Shown in pieces: positions 24,891 to 36,700 of a stretch of 64,000 nt of DNA (position 1 is the stretch's first letter; each line of letters opens with the position of its first letter). A program made the translations under genes and the position numbers. Below the pieces are notes generated by a model. The model saw nothing but the letters and a program-made list of their open reading frames with translations, did no database searches and had not been told where the DNA came from. Source of the DNA: Apis mellifera (Eukaryota > Arthropoda > Insecta > Hymenoptera > Apidae); assembly GCF_003254395.2 (NCBI RefSeq), contig NC_037640.1, positions 6,740,289 through 6,804,288 on the forward strand, in the 5' to 3' direction.

Positions 24891-25361
24891 AACAGGGGAC
24901 GAAACGCTAAGACCCGAGTTTTCTCGTCGAAAACGCACGTAGGAAAAATCCTCCCCGGGTTTTTATGGGCAGAGAAATCGCCTCCGTCAACTATCTAAGA
25001 ATTTTTCGTTGTCGTTCAATTTCTAATTCTTCGATAATTAATTGAATTACAGAAAAATCTTTCAAAATCGCTCCTCCTATCTTCTATCAAAGTTTTAATG
25101 CGAAATGTAATGATTAAAATGACGCCTCTTTTGTTCTCTCGAGATAAAAATCTAGAGGAAGGGGGAGGATTTCTTTTGTTCCGTATCGAAAAGATCGTTC
25201 CCTCGAATTTTTTGGGGAAAATTGAGCGCGGATCGTGCAATAGCTCAGAACCAGTTCCGGATCAATGGAAAGTAATTCGCGTCTCGGTGACACGGGCATG
25301 AAGAAAAGCCAGGCGCGTAAATCAGCGGCCCGATGGAAATGGGTTAAATCTGCATCGATAG

Positions 25362-25378
25362 CGTCCTCGAGGAGGACG
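25362..25378. other. perfect 7-bp stem-loop
   Basis: CGTCCTC-GAG-GAGGACG, a compact hairpin 14 bp upstream of a 17-base A run. Confidence 0.5.
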
Positions 25379-25392
25379 AGTCGATAGGGAGG

Positions 25393-25409
25393 AAAAAAAA
25401 AAAAAAAAA
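25393..25409 (+). repeat. poly-A run (17)
   Basis: Seventeen consecutive A. Confidence 0.95.
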
Positions 25410-25661
25410 GAAAGGTACAAAAGCCGTTCTAGTTCGTTTGGATTTTATTATCTCTCCTTTAACCCCCGCCTCCCCTCTTTCACCACCTCCCTCCACTGTC
25501 GTCATTGTTCCTTAATTTTCTAAAGCGACAGGGATCTTTTGTTTGCACCTCTTTTATAAAAGTTTTTACACACACACACTTTGAGAAGACTAAGAGTCGC
25601 GGCATTAAGATTCCATTAACGTGATTAGATGGAAAGGATCGAGTCTCCATCGTCCTCTTTT

Positions 25662-25677
25662 TCTCTCTCTCTCTCTT
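25662..25677 (+). repeat. (TC)n microsatellite
   Basis: TC repeat of about 16 bp. Confidence 0.9.
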
Positions 25678-26438
25678 TCCATCTCCTTCTAATATTCGTC
25701 TCGTCTCAAAGGGGAACTGCTAACCTTTCGATCCCTCGCTTTTTCGCCAAATTTTTTTCTCCCAAACTTCGAAACGACGTAACAACGTTTCCAAGATTTA
25801 TATATCAATAAATATCAACAATTGATTTCCCCGAATAAAAACAATCCTTGTCTCTTGCCTCATTGTTCCTCCTTACACTCCAAATCTCCTCCCGCGATTC
25901 TTCCTCCCGAATGAAAAGGGAAAAACGATAAAAATCGCGAGATTTTACACGAGAACCATATCTATCTCTCTCTATCGGATGAGGAGGGCTGAGAGAGAAA
26001 GAAAAAGAGAGTTAAAAATCCTTCCCTCCAACTGCTTGGGGGCCGCGAAACCCTTCCCAACTTCCTCTCCTCTTCCTCCCCTGGATAAAACGTCGGTTGG
26101 GAAACGTTGGTTGTCCCGCATTCACCAAAACCATTCGCGCAAACTCTGAATCGAACAGTTTTCTCTCGAATCTTCCATTTCGGAGGGGGGAAGATCCATC
26201 GACAGCTTGAAATATAAAAGAGGTCGGCCCGTCGACACCCGAGGCTCGGTCATACCGCGCACATGTTTTCACGCGCGACGTGTGGGTTTTTACACGCCGC
26301 CCCTCCACGCCGTGGGAAACGACGGAGCGAGGGAGTCGCAAAGTCGAGGGAGGACGAGCAAAGAGGAGGAGGGGGCGGGGAAGGGGTTATTAACCGGTAG
26401 AATGTCGCCGCTGCGAGCGGCGGTCATACGGCAGTCGG

Positions 26439-26462
26439 CTCTCTCTCTCTCTCTCTTTCTCT
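26439..26462 (+). repeat. (CT)n microsatellite
   Basis: CT repeat of about 24 bp with a TTT interruption. It lies inside a 161-codon frame and accounts for the SLSLS stretch of that frame, which weakens any coding reading. Confidence 0.92.
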
Positions 26463-26508
26463 CTTCCCAGCTAAAAATATATTCTCCCGCGAATAAACGT
26501 CAGCCTCG

Positions 26509-26540
26509 AGGGGAGAGGAGGAGAGGAGGAGGAGAGACTC
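26509..26540 (+). repeat. GGA-rich purine tract
   Basis: G/A-only tract of about 30 bp with AGGAGG units, 50 bp downstream of the CT repeat. Confidence 0.85.
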
Positions 26541-29284
26541 GGTGGGTGACGTTTGAGGCGAAACGAGATTATTTTCGCCGCTTGGAAAGTCTAGTGACGC
26601 TGTTCGTTTCATTCGATTTCTCGAGTAAGTTCGCGCCACGTTGGAAATTCTTAAAGATTGTACAGATATCAATGGAGATCAAGCTAACTTGATCTTTTTC
26701 GGATGAAATCTGTAATTATGCAACTTTTTAACGCAACTTTTAATAATCGCTTTCGATCACTTTCGATCATGTTCGTTGAGGTAATTCCTCTCCTCTATCT
26801 TTTCCCGATAAGCAAAAATTCCTTTGAATTTCACCATCTCATTAACGTATTTTCCCTCCTACGTAAATTTCCCACGTCGTTATTTCGTTTAAGACGCGGG
26901 ATTGTCGAGAAGCCTTAAGCCACCAAGTTTCCCCGGCCAGATGAAACATTCCGACTTTCCAACCGGGCATAATAAACTTGAAAATTCTTCAAAATAGCAA
27001 TCCCGCGCGTTCAAGAATCTTAAACTCGAGAAAATACGGGCTAACTTCGCATCTAACTACGTTCCAACGTACAATACACACAAGTTCCCTCTTCGGGAAA
27101 AACATTCGTTACAACGAATAAGATAATAATCCAGCATCCGCGGATCAGACAATATTTGCCCCGAATATAATTTCAACGTGTGCAAAAGGTGAGAGTGGTT
27201 CGCGACAAAGATCGATGACGCGCGTTAATTCGTGTTATTGTTAAATTAGCAAACGCGGGGAGAACGTGTGTAATTAATTTTCGTATCGCGAGCTTATCCT
27301 CCCCCTTCGATCGAGCCAGGTTTCTCGCGCAAATAGCAGCCTTACCTATGAATAAGTTTTGCCCCGTCGTTAATATCGAAACAACCTTCCCTCCTCCCCC
27401 TACCAAGTTTTCCTGGCCCACCAACAATCTCGACTAGTTTACGCTAACAGCTAACAGTCGAAAGATTTACCGTGCTTTCGAACTTTACCGATCGACTACG
27501 AACCGTGTTTCTTCAAAATTGCGATGCAGAGAGAGAGAATATGTGTGTGTATGTGCGTGTATTGATTTACAATGGCAAATATACCTCGAGTTTCGTTCGT
27601 TTCCCCCTCCCCGCCAGACTTGGTTGGCTACCAGTAAGTTGAATCGATAAAACCGATCATTGGGTTCTCGGGCAAGACCGAGGCAAACCGATCGAGACTA
27701 ATCAATTGGCCGGAAGTGGTCCTAATGTAAACCAGACCGCCACCTCTTGAACAAATACGAGATATTCCGAGTGTCCAGGAAACGTGTCATTTGTCCTTGT
27801 TCGATCGATTTTGAAGGGATCGTATTGAGGGAGGGGGTTTGTCAGGTGAAAAATTAAAATTATTCTCTTTTTACCTTGGACGAAATTGCCGATGCAAGTG
27901 ATCGATGTGAAATGATAAACTATTTATATATTGTTCCTTCGCTTTTCGTTGTTGAAGTAGATTGTTTGTATTTTAAAGTAATCCCTAAGTGTACCCTTTT
28001 AATTGAAGTATTAGCAAAATTAAAAAAATTTGTTGTCTTGCCTTTAACAAATTTTCGAATCGATGTATTTGCCGTTATATATAAGAAGATCGATCGAAAT
28101 CCAATAACGAATCAGTCTTGCTTTACAACTACTAAAATTAAAAAAGATTATCCCTTTAAGAGATTTGTTTAAATGTTCGTTATTTCTTGACAAGCATAAA
28201 AAATTATCTTACCAAGGAATTCAACAACGTGGGAAATTTTTTGGGGGACGAAGAAGAAAATATCGTCGTGGATAACTCTTATTTCCACAGGTCTGTGTCC
28301 GGAGGAAATAACTCGGGCTTTTTTCGGCTAGCTTGAGCACGCTCGTTTCTCCCTTCTTCGTTTCCCTCGGTGTCGTTTTTCCTCCCGGACGATTTTCGAG
28401 GAATTAAAATCCTCCCCCGCCGGTTTCCTGGCCGGGGCGTCGGCGAAACTTTTAAAGCGTGGGCACCCGACACGAGGCCACCTCACTCGTGAAACGCTCA
28501 CTCGCGGCCCAATTAAATTTTCCTGCCCCTCTTGGGCCGGATAAAAGAAGAAATCTCTTCCCCTTGTGCGTTTACCTTCGCTCGCGTTCCCTCCCCAATT
28601 TTCGCCGCGCAATTCTTCGCGGCCATACTTCAATTCGAGTTGCCGCTAAACGCGCTCCGCTTTGATCCGTTTAAACAGCTTCTCTCCTTTCCTTTTCTCC
28701 ACTCTTCTTTTTTTCCACTCTCGGCGAGAGTAGAAAATAATGCGAGTCGAGCTCGCGCGATAAATCCATTCGTTCGGGCGGGATTTTACAAAGGAGCGTC
28801 TTTTTATTTATTAATCGTTAATCGCCGTCTTTAACGCACGCATAATTAAATTCTTAGGGAGGGAAATAAATTGGCCATCATCGTCATCGGTGAATATCTT
28901 GAAGAGAAACGAGTGTAATTGAAATGTTTTCATCCTCTCGTTTCGTTTCGTTTCGAGAAATGGAAGAGAAAGAAAAAAAATCTATAAGAAATAAATAAAA
29001 CGAGGAAGAGAAGAAAGGGATATTGTAAAATAGCATACACATTCGATGTATGATATTCTTATTAAAGAAACGCAAAGGAATTCGTTGTTGCACGATGTAT
29101 AATAGATACGTGAACGAGGATCGTTAAGTCCGTTTTAATTTTATCGTTTCTCTTGTCGTGTAAATGTTGATTGCGAAAGAAATTCTTTGCAGAGTAGTTT
29201 TTTTTCAAATTGAAGTTTCACGGAGCTTTTCATTCTCCAGCAATTTGCATCTGCGATATGTATTTATAAAAATAATCGGGACTG

Positions 29285-29443
29285 GGTCAATGATATTGAC
29301 CGACACGAGCCGGCGAGTCTTTTTCTAAATTTTGCAATTAAATTGTCACGCTTTCGAACGTCCAGTTAATTGGAACTCGCGTGAATTTTATTAAAGCTAA
29401 ATCGCGTGGCGCGTGCTTTCGGTTCGTTTCTTGGTCAAGGTCG
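29285..29443. promoter_or_regulatory. nuclear-receptor-type half-site cluster
   Basis: GGTCAAT-GAT-ATTGACC (29285-29301) is a perfect 7-bp inverted repeat made of two opposed GGTCA half-sites. At 29435-29443 TCAAGGTCG matches the FTZ-F1 monomer consensus YCAAGGYCR, and with the preceding GGTCA (29433-29437) it forms a direct repeat spaced by one base. Known insect receptors bind such half-sites, but the seven-base inverted spacing is not the usual ecdysone-element spacing. Function is inferred only. Confidence 0.25.
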
Positions 29444-29740
29444 GCGAGTCGAGGGTCGATAGGATATAATTAAACCACTTCGGGATCGGATTCCTTCACG
29501 AAACATGATACATCGCCTGACTAAGATCGTTAATCAAAGGAGAGGAGAATACATTCTCGTCGTATTTTAATATTAAATATTAAGAGATATTACGTTTTCT
29601 CGATCGAAAATTCGTTAGAAGCAAAGAATGCATCTTGCCTTTCAACAACGATGATCAATTAGTAAAACTTTCAAGTGAATTTCAGTAACAAAAATCCAAT
29701 ACTATCCGTGTCGTGGAATTCGTGGAAGCGAAAAATCGAT

Positions 29741-29755
29741 AAAAAAAAAAAAAAA
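29741..29755 (+). repeat. poly-A run (15)
   Basis: Fifteen consecutive A. Confidence 0.95.
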
Positions 29756-30373
29756 TCGCCTTCTGTCGCGTGCACAACTTCCATCATCCACCTCGATGTG
29801 TTGCAACATCGAGAACGAGGGAACAATCCACCCCGTGTTCCCTCGATATTTCGTTGTCGGGATAAAGTGTTCGGTGTTTACGTCAAAAACTGCTCTACAC
29901 CAGAACAGAAAAGATCGACGCATCGAATGAAGTTCACAGTCGTTGCTTATCGATTATTCGTTTTGCGGCAAACAGCATTCTTAATGCATTCTTAATGCAA
30001 ACGTGCAACATGATCTATCGTGTGTCGTTCGAACCAAGACCGAGCGAAGAAATAACTTGGTATCGAGGAATATTTTTCAATCATCCGCTATTCACAAGCG
30101 TCTCGTTGTTACATTTCGATCTCCTTCGAAACTTGATCCCCCCACGAACGGGGAGGCGATGTGCATTAACCAGATGAAAAAGAGGGATTCGCATTACAGC
30201 CGTTGGTTGAAAAAGCGCGGATCTTTCGCGCCTTCGTTGCCGGTGCAACAGCCCGGAATCGAGAAACATTCAAACCCTTTATCCAAACCCGTTTCGTTCC
30301 AACGTTTGTTTTCGGTTAACGGCGCAGCCAGTGCCCGAGTTTCGAACATTAGGCGGAAAGAATTCCAAGTTTG

Positions 30374-30385
30374 TTAGGTTAGGTT
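30374..30385 (+). repeat. two TTAGG units
   Basis: TTAGGTTAGGTT, the insect telomeric unit, in two copies. It is far too short to be a telomere and may be chance or an interstitial remnant. Confidence 0.5.
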
Positions 30386-31276
30386 GATTGAAAGGTTGCA
30401 GCCGGCCAAGTTTGTACAGTCGAGATATAGGATTTTAAAATAACAGAGGCGGGGAAAAACAACGCGGTGTACTCTGAAAGGATCGATCCGCCGGTGGCGG
30501 ATTATTTTTAACGGGTTAGAAGGTTTTGTCGCCTCACGGCCCATCAATATTTCACGCTGTAATCGTTGGATAACGGAAGGTGTGCGCGATGGGAGAAACG
30601 TTTTAACTTGTAAAATGGATACTCGTCTCACTTTTATTTTGCCACGTTATAAACAATCGTTGACGCCTTAAATTATTCTACGTCGATCATCAGTTTTTTT
30701 TTTTTAATGCGTGAAATCATCTGGAAAAATCTGTTCGCGACGAGTAAAAATTATCGAGCCGTGTTTTTAGAATATATAAGTTTTTAGCCGGGGAAATCGC
30801 GGCTGTAATGTTAGTTTTCCGGTTCATCCCGGATTTACCCGTATTTTCGATCGAGAAATGGAATATTAAATGAGGGTTAACCACATACGCTGGGTCAACG
30901 AGAGGGAATAAAATCGGCTTGAAAATTTTCCGCCCCCTCTATCTCTCTATCGAGAAAATAGCAACATGGGCGCAGTAAGTTAGCCTGATTTTTCGATGCA
31001 AATTTTTAAACGGGATAATAAATATCTCTCCACGAGTACGTGACCTGTCTACGAGACGAGCATCGCATCCTTCCACGACCAATCTTTCCATCCCTTCGTT
31101 CTTCTCCTTTCTCGTTTCTTTGCTAGCTCTTCAACTTCCTTCCTCTCCTTTTCCTCTTCCTTTTGTTCTTCTTCTTCTTTTTTTCCACCAGTTTTCTTCG
31201 ACCACCGTTCGTCGTTTGAATTTTAATCCTGCCTCTTGAACGCCTCAATTGTTCAAACGTCACCTTTTCCTTGCAG

Positions 31277-31305
31277 TTTTTTTTTTCTTTTTTTTTTTTT
31301 TTTTT
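31277..31305 (+). repeat. poly-T run
   Basis: Twenty-nine bases of T with one C. Confidence 0.94.
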
Positions 31306-31762
31306 GCCTCCCTCGACGCTGTTTTCCCGCGAGTATTCCTCTGTTTTATCAATCTGGAAGTTATTCCACGCGCGAATTTTAAAGCGCCTTTCCCGAATTT
31401 TCGATTACCTGTCACGAGTTTTTTTTCTTTTTTTTTCTTTTTCATTAAGTCGATGTTATTACGAGTTGACAGCTTTGTCGTCCATTTCTTTGCGCAACCC
31501 TCTCGAAACGGTTTATAAAAGAAACACCGTACATCTCGTAATTCCTCGAGGGGGGAAAGAATTAAATTAACGATTTCTCCTCTTTTCTCTCCATGAAATA
31601 TTCCCTTTACGATCTAACCCTCCTCCCTCCTAAACTTTTTGTCACGCCTTCTCCTCTCTCTACACACCGGAGCTCACTTTTTCTCTTATTCTTTTGACGT
31701 CTCTCGTCTCCTCGGCTGGAATAACGAGGAGAATGTTAATCCGAAAATTGCCGATCTCGACA

Positions 31763-31806
31763 CCTTCTTCCTCTTCCTCCTCCTCCTCCTCTTCTTCTTT
31801 CCTCCT
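31763..31806 (+). repeat. TTC/TCC pyrimidine tract
   Basis: Uninterrupted C/T tract of about 40 bp built from TTC and TCC triplets. It produces poly-S or poly-L in overlapping frames. Confidence 0.9.
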
Positions 31807-32309
31807 TTCCCAGTCGCGTCAGCAGCTTTATTCCCTAACACGGGTTACTGAAATATTTTTCACGATCCGCGACCCATTCAATATGGAACTCTGTCACGTT
31901 GAATATTCGATTGGATTTCGCGTGACTCGCGCGTTATATCCCCTCTTTGTTCACGCTTTTTATGATGACGACAGCCTTTCCAACCCGTCCAACACTCGTG
32001 AAACAACGAATCCAATTATAATTGTTCTTTGATCTTTTTCCATCGACGTCATTCTGTTCCCATTCTTTCTTTCCCCATTCCTTTTCTTACCATTTTCTTT
32101 TCTTTTTTTTTCACGTAACGTTTCGATCTTTCTTTTCTTTTTAATCGTATTTCCTTTTCGATTTGTTTATTTCCTTTTTTTTTAATAAGTTGTTCTCTGT
32201 ATAATTCTTTCATTCCCGTTTTTGATCATTTTTTTTCTTCACGCTCACATCAAATTTTGTTAGACTCAACAATTCTTTTCTACGTTATTGCGATGTTATT
32301 GTATCGTCT

Positions 32310-32332
32310 ATTTCTTCTTCTTCTTCTTCTTT
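32310..32332 (+). repeat. (TTC)n microsatellite
   Basis: About seven TTC units. Confidence 0.9.
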
Positions 32333-33473
32333 TCCATTTGGTGTTTTTTTATTTTTTTTTTCCTCCAAAACCCGCGTATGTTATTTAAATATTGATTTAC
32401 GAGTTAATTTATATGGTGTTGTTTCAATGTGTTTATAAAAAAAACGTTGGAGGATATTTTAATTAACTCGTATGTTTATTCGCGGGCTTGTTTTGCGGAT
32501 TCTTTTTTAATAACTACGCAACTCAAGGAAAAAAGTTATTTTAATAAACCGTAGACTCGGTTCTTCACAGATTTACAAACTGAATGTACTATACATTCCT
32601 CTGTAGGATTTTTCAAAGAAAATAATTCTTCCCGCATGTTTCTCATTAATCAATCCTACTACCCTCTCTGCTGAAATCCCACCACTTCTCTTCTACATTG
32701 AGAATATTATTAAAATCACGATTTAAACGAACGAAAATTAAATTATCAACATGTTCCATTTCAATGTTTCATTTCTTAATCTCTTCGTCTCTCTTATCCC
32801 AATCCATCACTTTCGTTTCTCTCTCTGCAAATGTTTGAACATTACCATCCTCGCAACGAGAAAAATAATCCTCCTCTCCCTCCCTTCCCTCGTTCCTTTT
32901 TTCTTCGAACCACACTTTACCAATATTTTCCATCGATCGACGATTATCTCGAACGAAAAATTACCTCGAACGCTTCTTTTTCGTTTCGCTTCCTCGTCTT
33001 TCCTTTCAATCGTGGATCAAACTAGAGGAGGAGATATATATGCACCGTGCTTTTCCCCCTGCCCCGCAGTTTCGAGTTAATTTCAATCCTTATCTTTTAA
33101 TTGCGCACATCGTACAATGAATCTCAATTACCTCGGCCAACTATTTAATCGGCCGATTCTCTTGGCCAAGAATTTCCCCCTCGTTTCTCGTTATTACTTT
33201 TCATTACGAAAATTGCCATTATTATATCGTGCTCTCGACGATATTTCAAATCTATATTCCGTTTCAGTAGAGTGCAATCCCTTTCTGCAATGATGAAAAA
33301 CCTCGCAAATTCTATCTATAAATTAAATTAATTTACTTACAGTGCTAGAAATTTACTTTACCTTTCCTTTTATCGTGAAAATCTGTATTTCGATAAGATA
33401 TAATTCGAGTAACTTCTTTATTCTTCAGTTTAATCCTCGACAAGATCCGAACTATTTGAATTTACAAAAAGAA

Positions 33474-33490
33474 AAGAAGAAGAAGAAGAA
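33474..33490 (+). repeat. (AAG)n microsatellite
   Basis: About five AAG units. Confidence 0.85.
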
Positions 33491-33697
33491 TCAAATCTGT
33501 AATAATAAAATAAAAAACAACTCGTCGAGATCCTTGCGCGGAAAGGGGGGAACGAATATTATTGTACGTTTAAGAACAGAAGTCGAGAGACACTTTTCTA
33601 CACGGGTCACTGATTAAAACTTCGATTCACCAAGCAGTTTCTTGCACTGCATCCGCACTTGCACTTTATTCCCACCATTCCGAGCGAACCCACAAGA

Positions 33698-33712
33698 TAT
33701 ATATATATATAT
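33698..33712 (+). repeat. (AT)n microsatellite
   Basis: About 15 bp of alternating AT. Confidence 0.9.
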
Positions 33713-36700
33713 CGAACTTCTGTTCGCTCGAAAAGGGAGGACAGCCTTTTTTACAAAGGCAATGTACCCCGAGAAAATGGAAAATATTCTCCAAGGCGCA
33801 AGATCCGCAACTTCCCCTCCTCCTCCCTTTTTTACTCTCGAGGAGAAGACCTTTTTCTTTTCATCCTTCCGTCTTTCTCTTCCATCCTCTCATCTTTCCC
33901 TCCCTCGAAGTTTTTTTTATTTCAATTCCTATTGTTTCTTCCTCCCGCACGATGCCCAAACTCGGTGGTAACCGAAGAAAGGCACTTGTAGCGCCCCCAT
34001 TCTTCCCGATTCCTCTTCCTTATTGTCTCTCACTCGCGAATACTCGAGAGTGAATCCGGCTCACGGCTCGTCTTCTCGCAATCGTGATTAATTAAACCAT
34101 TTTTCTTTACGTCCCCGTGAATACGTTACACAGGGCTATTTAATTACGAAGAATTTATTCGAGAGGGGGGCAGCTTTTATTATCTTCACCCTTATCCCCG
34201 TCTTTTATTATCCTTCGATAACAGGTTGAATTCGTTCGTTCGTGGATCGAAGAATCGATCTTGCAACGATTTTATCCTACTTTCCTCTCCCTCTCTCTCT
34301 GTTTTCCTCGTTCAAATTGGATGCAACGCATATGCTAAATGCACTCAGACGTGCTCAACTAATCGATTTGCGCGGATCGAGTTAGCTTCCAACCTCGAGA
34401 CTGATTCGATATTTAACTTGGAAGATACTTCAACTTCTCCAACGTCCACAGGAATTGAAGTGCGCGTCGCGAGGTGACGATAAGATATTTCGATATTTCG
34501 AGTTGATTGATAGATGTAGAGAAATTGGACAAATCAATTTTATTGAAAAGGTGGAAATATTTTATATCTCTTTCAATTATACAAAAGTGTATTGCGTAAT
34601 ATATCACGGTTATATTAAATTTGACAAAATTTAATAGTTTACTTTGATAATTCGATGCTTTATTGTTCAAAACCGTAATAATAATAACTTTGCCGCCAAA
34701 CTACGAATAAATTTGTCGTTCAGGCATTTTAATAAGTAATTATTTAAAGCAACTTTGTTCGAAATTTTTAACTAGTCACTTTTTCGACGGGTAATTAAAA
34801 TGCCCGACTCTGACTTAAAATTATTATAAAAATAATTATGCTTCTATCTAGAATAATATAGCAAAATTTAAAATTATTCGCGAATCTCGTACGATCCTAA
34901 ATATCGAAAACTGACGTTAATTGTCAGTTACTATGACTTGCGGCTATTACGAAGCGATAGTGAAAGATATAATCTTCGAAAACGATACACTGTCACTTTC
35001 GACCCGACACGCCATTCATCATTGGTGTCCCAACCACCGCGGAAGCAACACGTTTCAAAGAACCCCGGGGAATACAAATAGAGAGAGAGAGAGGAAAAAA
35101 AAGGGCGCTGGAGGCGCGCAATCAGTTCCCAACCTAGAATGCCATACCCGAAAAACCGATGGATGAATCGCCTCTTTGTACTCTCTTAATCATCCTCCCT
35201 CCAAGCGTTTCTCTCTCTTTCTCTCTCTTAAACGCGCGTCTTCCGTATCGTGACAAGAGGGTTGAAAGTGTTGAGAAACTGGAAAAAGTAACGAGAAATT
35301 TATTTTTCTAAATTCGATGCAATTAAACTGGAAATTTATCGTGGCTGGTTATAGCTCGAGCTTGCGGTTGTTGTCGCAAGTAAACGGCCATCCTTGTTGC
35401 TCCCGTCGATCGTTATCGTTATCGTTAGTTAGCTCGAGCTGTTGTTTCGCAACACGTTCCAAATGGAGGCCACTATCGTGTAACTGGTTTCGAAGATTTG
35501 GTCGAAAGCCTGCCCTACCATAAGCCACTTTTCCTCGTTGTGCACGTGGGCTGGGTTGTGTCAATTATTCGAGGTATTAGTGGAATGAGATTTTTTTCCT
35601 TTTTTTCCTTTTTTAAAAACGATACGATTCTTTTAAGGATCGATTCGAAGGTAAATTTCTTACATCTGTGTGTATACGAGAATAAATCATGTACACGGTG
35701 GTTTGAGTCAGATAGCTCGTCTCTCCTCCTTTCGATTATTTCACGTAGCTCTCGACGAGTTCTCTCGTTTGCCAGATAAGGCATTATAAACGCGCGAACG
35801 AAGAAACAGGGAGGAATGGAAGCGCGACAAACGACGATCAAGAGTGCTCGGTAAATTCGTATAACTTTAACCAATAGAAACTTTAAACTTGGATCCAAAC
35901 ACTGCTGCCTCCAATTACAACTTGTTCCCAACTCTCTTCCCCGGCCAATCCTTTGTCTCCTCTCGATCTCTCCAACTTTGGAGAGGGAAAAAATTGAAAA
36001 TCGTCTTGAAATCATTTTCGTAGCGTTAAAATTAATTTTTTTTTCTCTGTTCGGAATAAGGGTGACATAATTATTTAGGACAATTTTGTTTTGAAAATTT
36101 GTAAAGGATCATCCGTCTCGATCGGGGAATACTCACTTTCTTCGAATATAATAACGCGTTTCTTATTTCTTTTCATTTAAAATGTATTAAAATCCCAAAT
36201 AAGCGAATAATTTATTCCCCAAGCTTCGTTAAGGATCTTTTTTCCCTCTAGAATTCAATACAATCAAAGTGTTCGTTATTTGTTCGACAACTTAAAATAA
36301 AGCTCCAATTAAACTCGATAAATAATTTAATGAAAACTCTCCGATTGAAATTATCCTCGAGAGGGAGATGAGTTGATAATTCTTCTCAGAAACAAAAAAA
36401 AGGAAAAAAAAGTAAACCAAATTGGAGATGCTACGAAAGAGTGAGTCTCATTATTTCCAGTTGATCGATATTTTTTTCTGGCGTTTAAAGATTCTTTCAA
36501 ATTCCTTACATTTTATCCAGGAAAATTCTTTTTGTTAGCTTCTCTTGCCCGTCTTGTTGATTTTTCCAACGCGTTCTTCTTTTCTAAAACGTGTAGATCG
36601 TTTTATCGCGGCGCAACATAGTTCATAGTAAATTTTGAAACAGAAATAAAAATAGCTGGTTGTCCCCCTTTTTTTTTATTATACGCGCGCTTTTTCCGGA

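Larger units (their letters stand above)
22955..27600. other. noncoding segment with regulatory-looking islands
   Basis: No gene is supported. It holds alternative stem-loops at 23788-23828, a motif-rich GC island at 24660-24960, a 7-bp hairpin and A17 run at 25.37-25.41 kb, and a GC-rich, purine/pyrimidine-biased island at 26180-26560. Confidence 0.55.
27634..33700. other. noncoding segment, simple-sequence rich
   Basis: No gene is supported. GC-rich DNA lies at 28270-28760. Nuclear-receptor-type sites are at 29.3-29.4 kb and a short TTAGG run at 30.37 kb. Long pyrimidine tracts cover 31.1-32.4 kb. Two side-by-side palindromes lie at 33147-33170 (AATCGGCCGATT and CTTGGCCAAG). Confidence 0.55.

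Noticed and set aside
26207..26692. 161-codon frame with a signal-peptide-like stretch after an ATG at 26402
   Set aside because: The hydrophobic-looking part is the CT microsatellite translated as SLSL, and the rest is purine tract. A TATAAA at 26213 has no correctly spaced initiator.
29995..30177. Frame containing ITWYRG, resembling an immunoglobulin-domain strand
   Set aside because: The Cys-to-Trp spacing is too long, no second Cys or DxGxYxC motif follows, and a second frame is open over the same DNA. Likely chance.
30374..30385. TTAGG telomere repeat
   Set aside because: Only two units, so no telomeric or large interstitial array can be claimed.
35515..36015. 166-codon minus-strand frame
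   Set aside because: Arg/Ser/Phe-rich, no recognisable family, and overlapped by a plus-strand frame.
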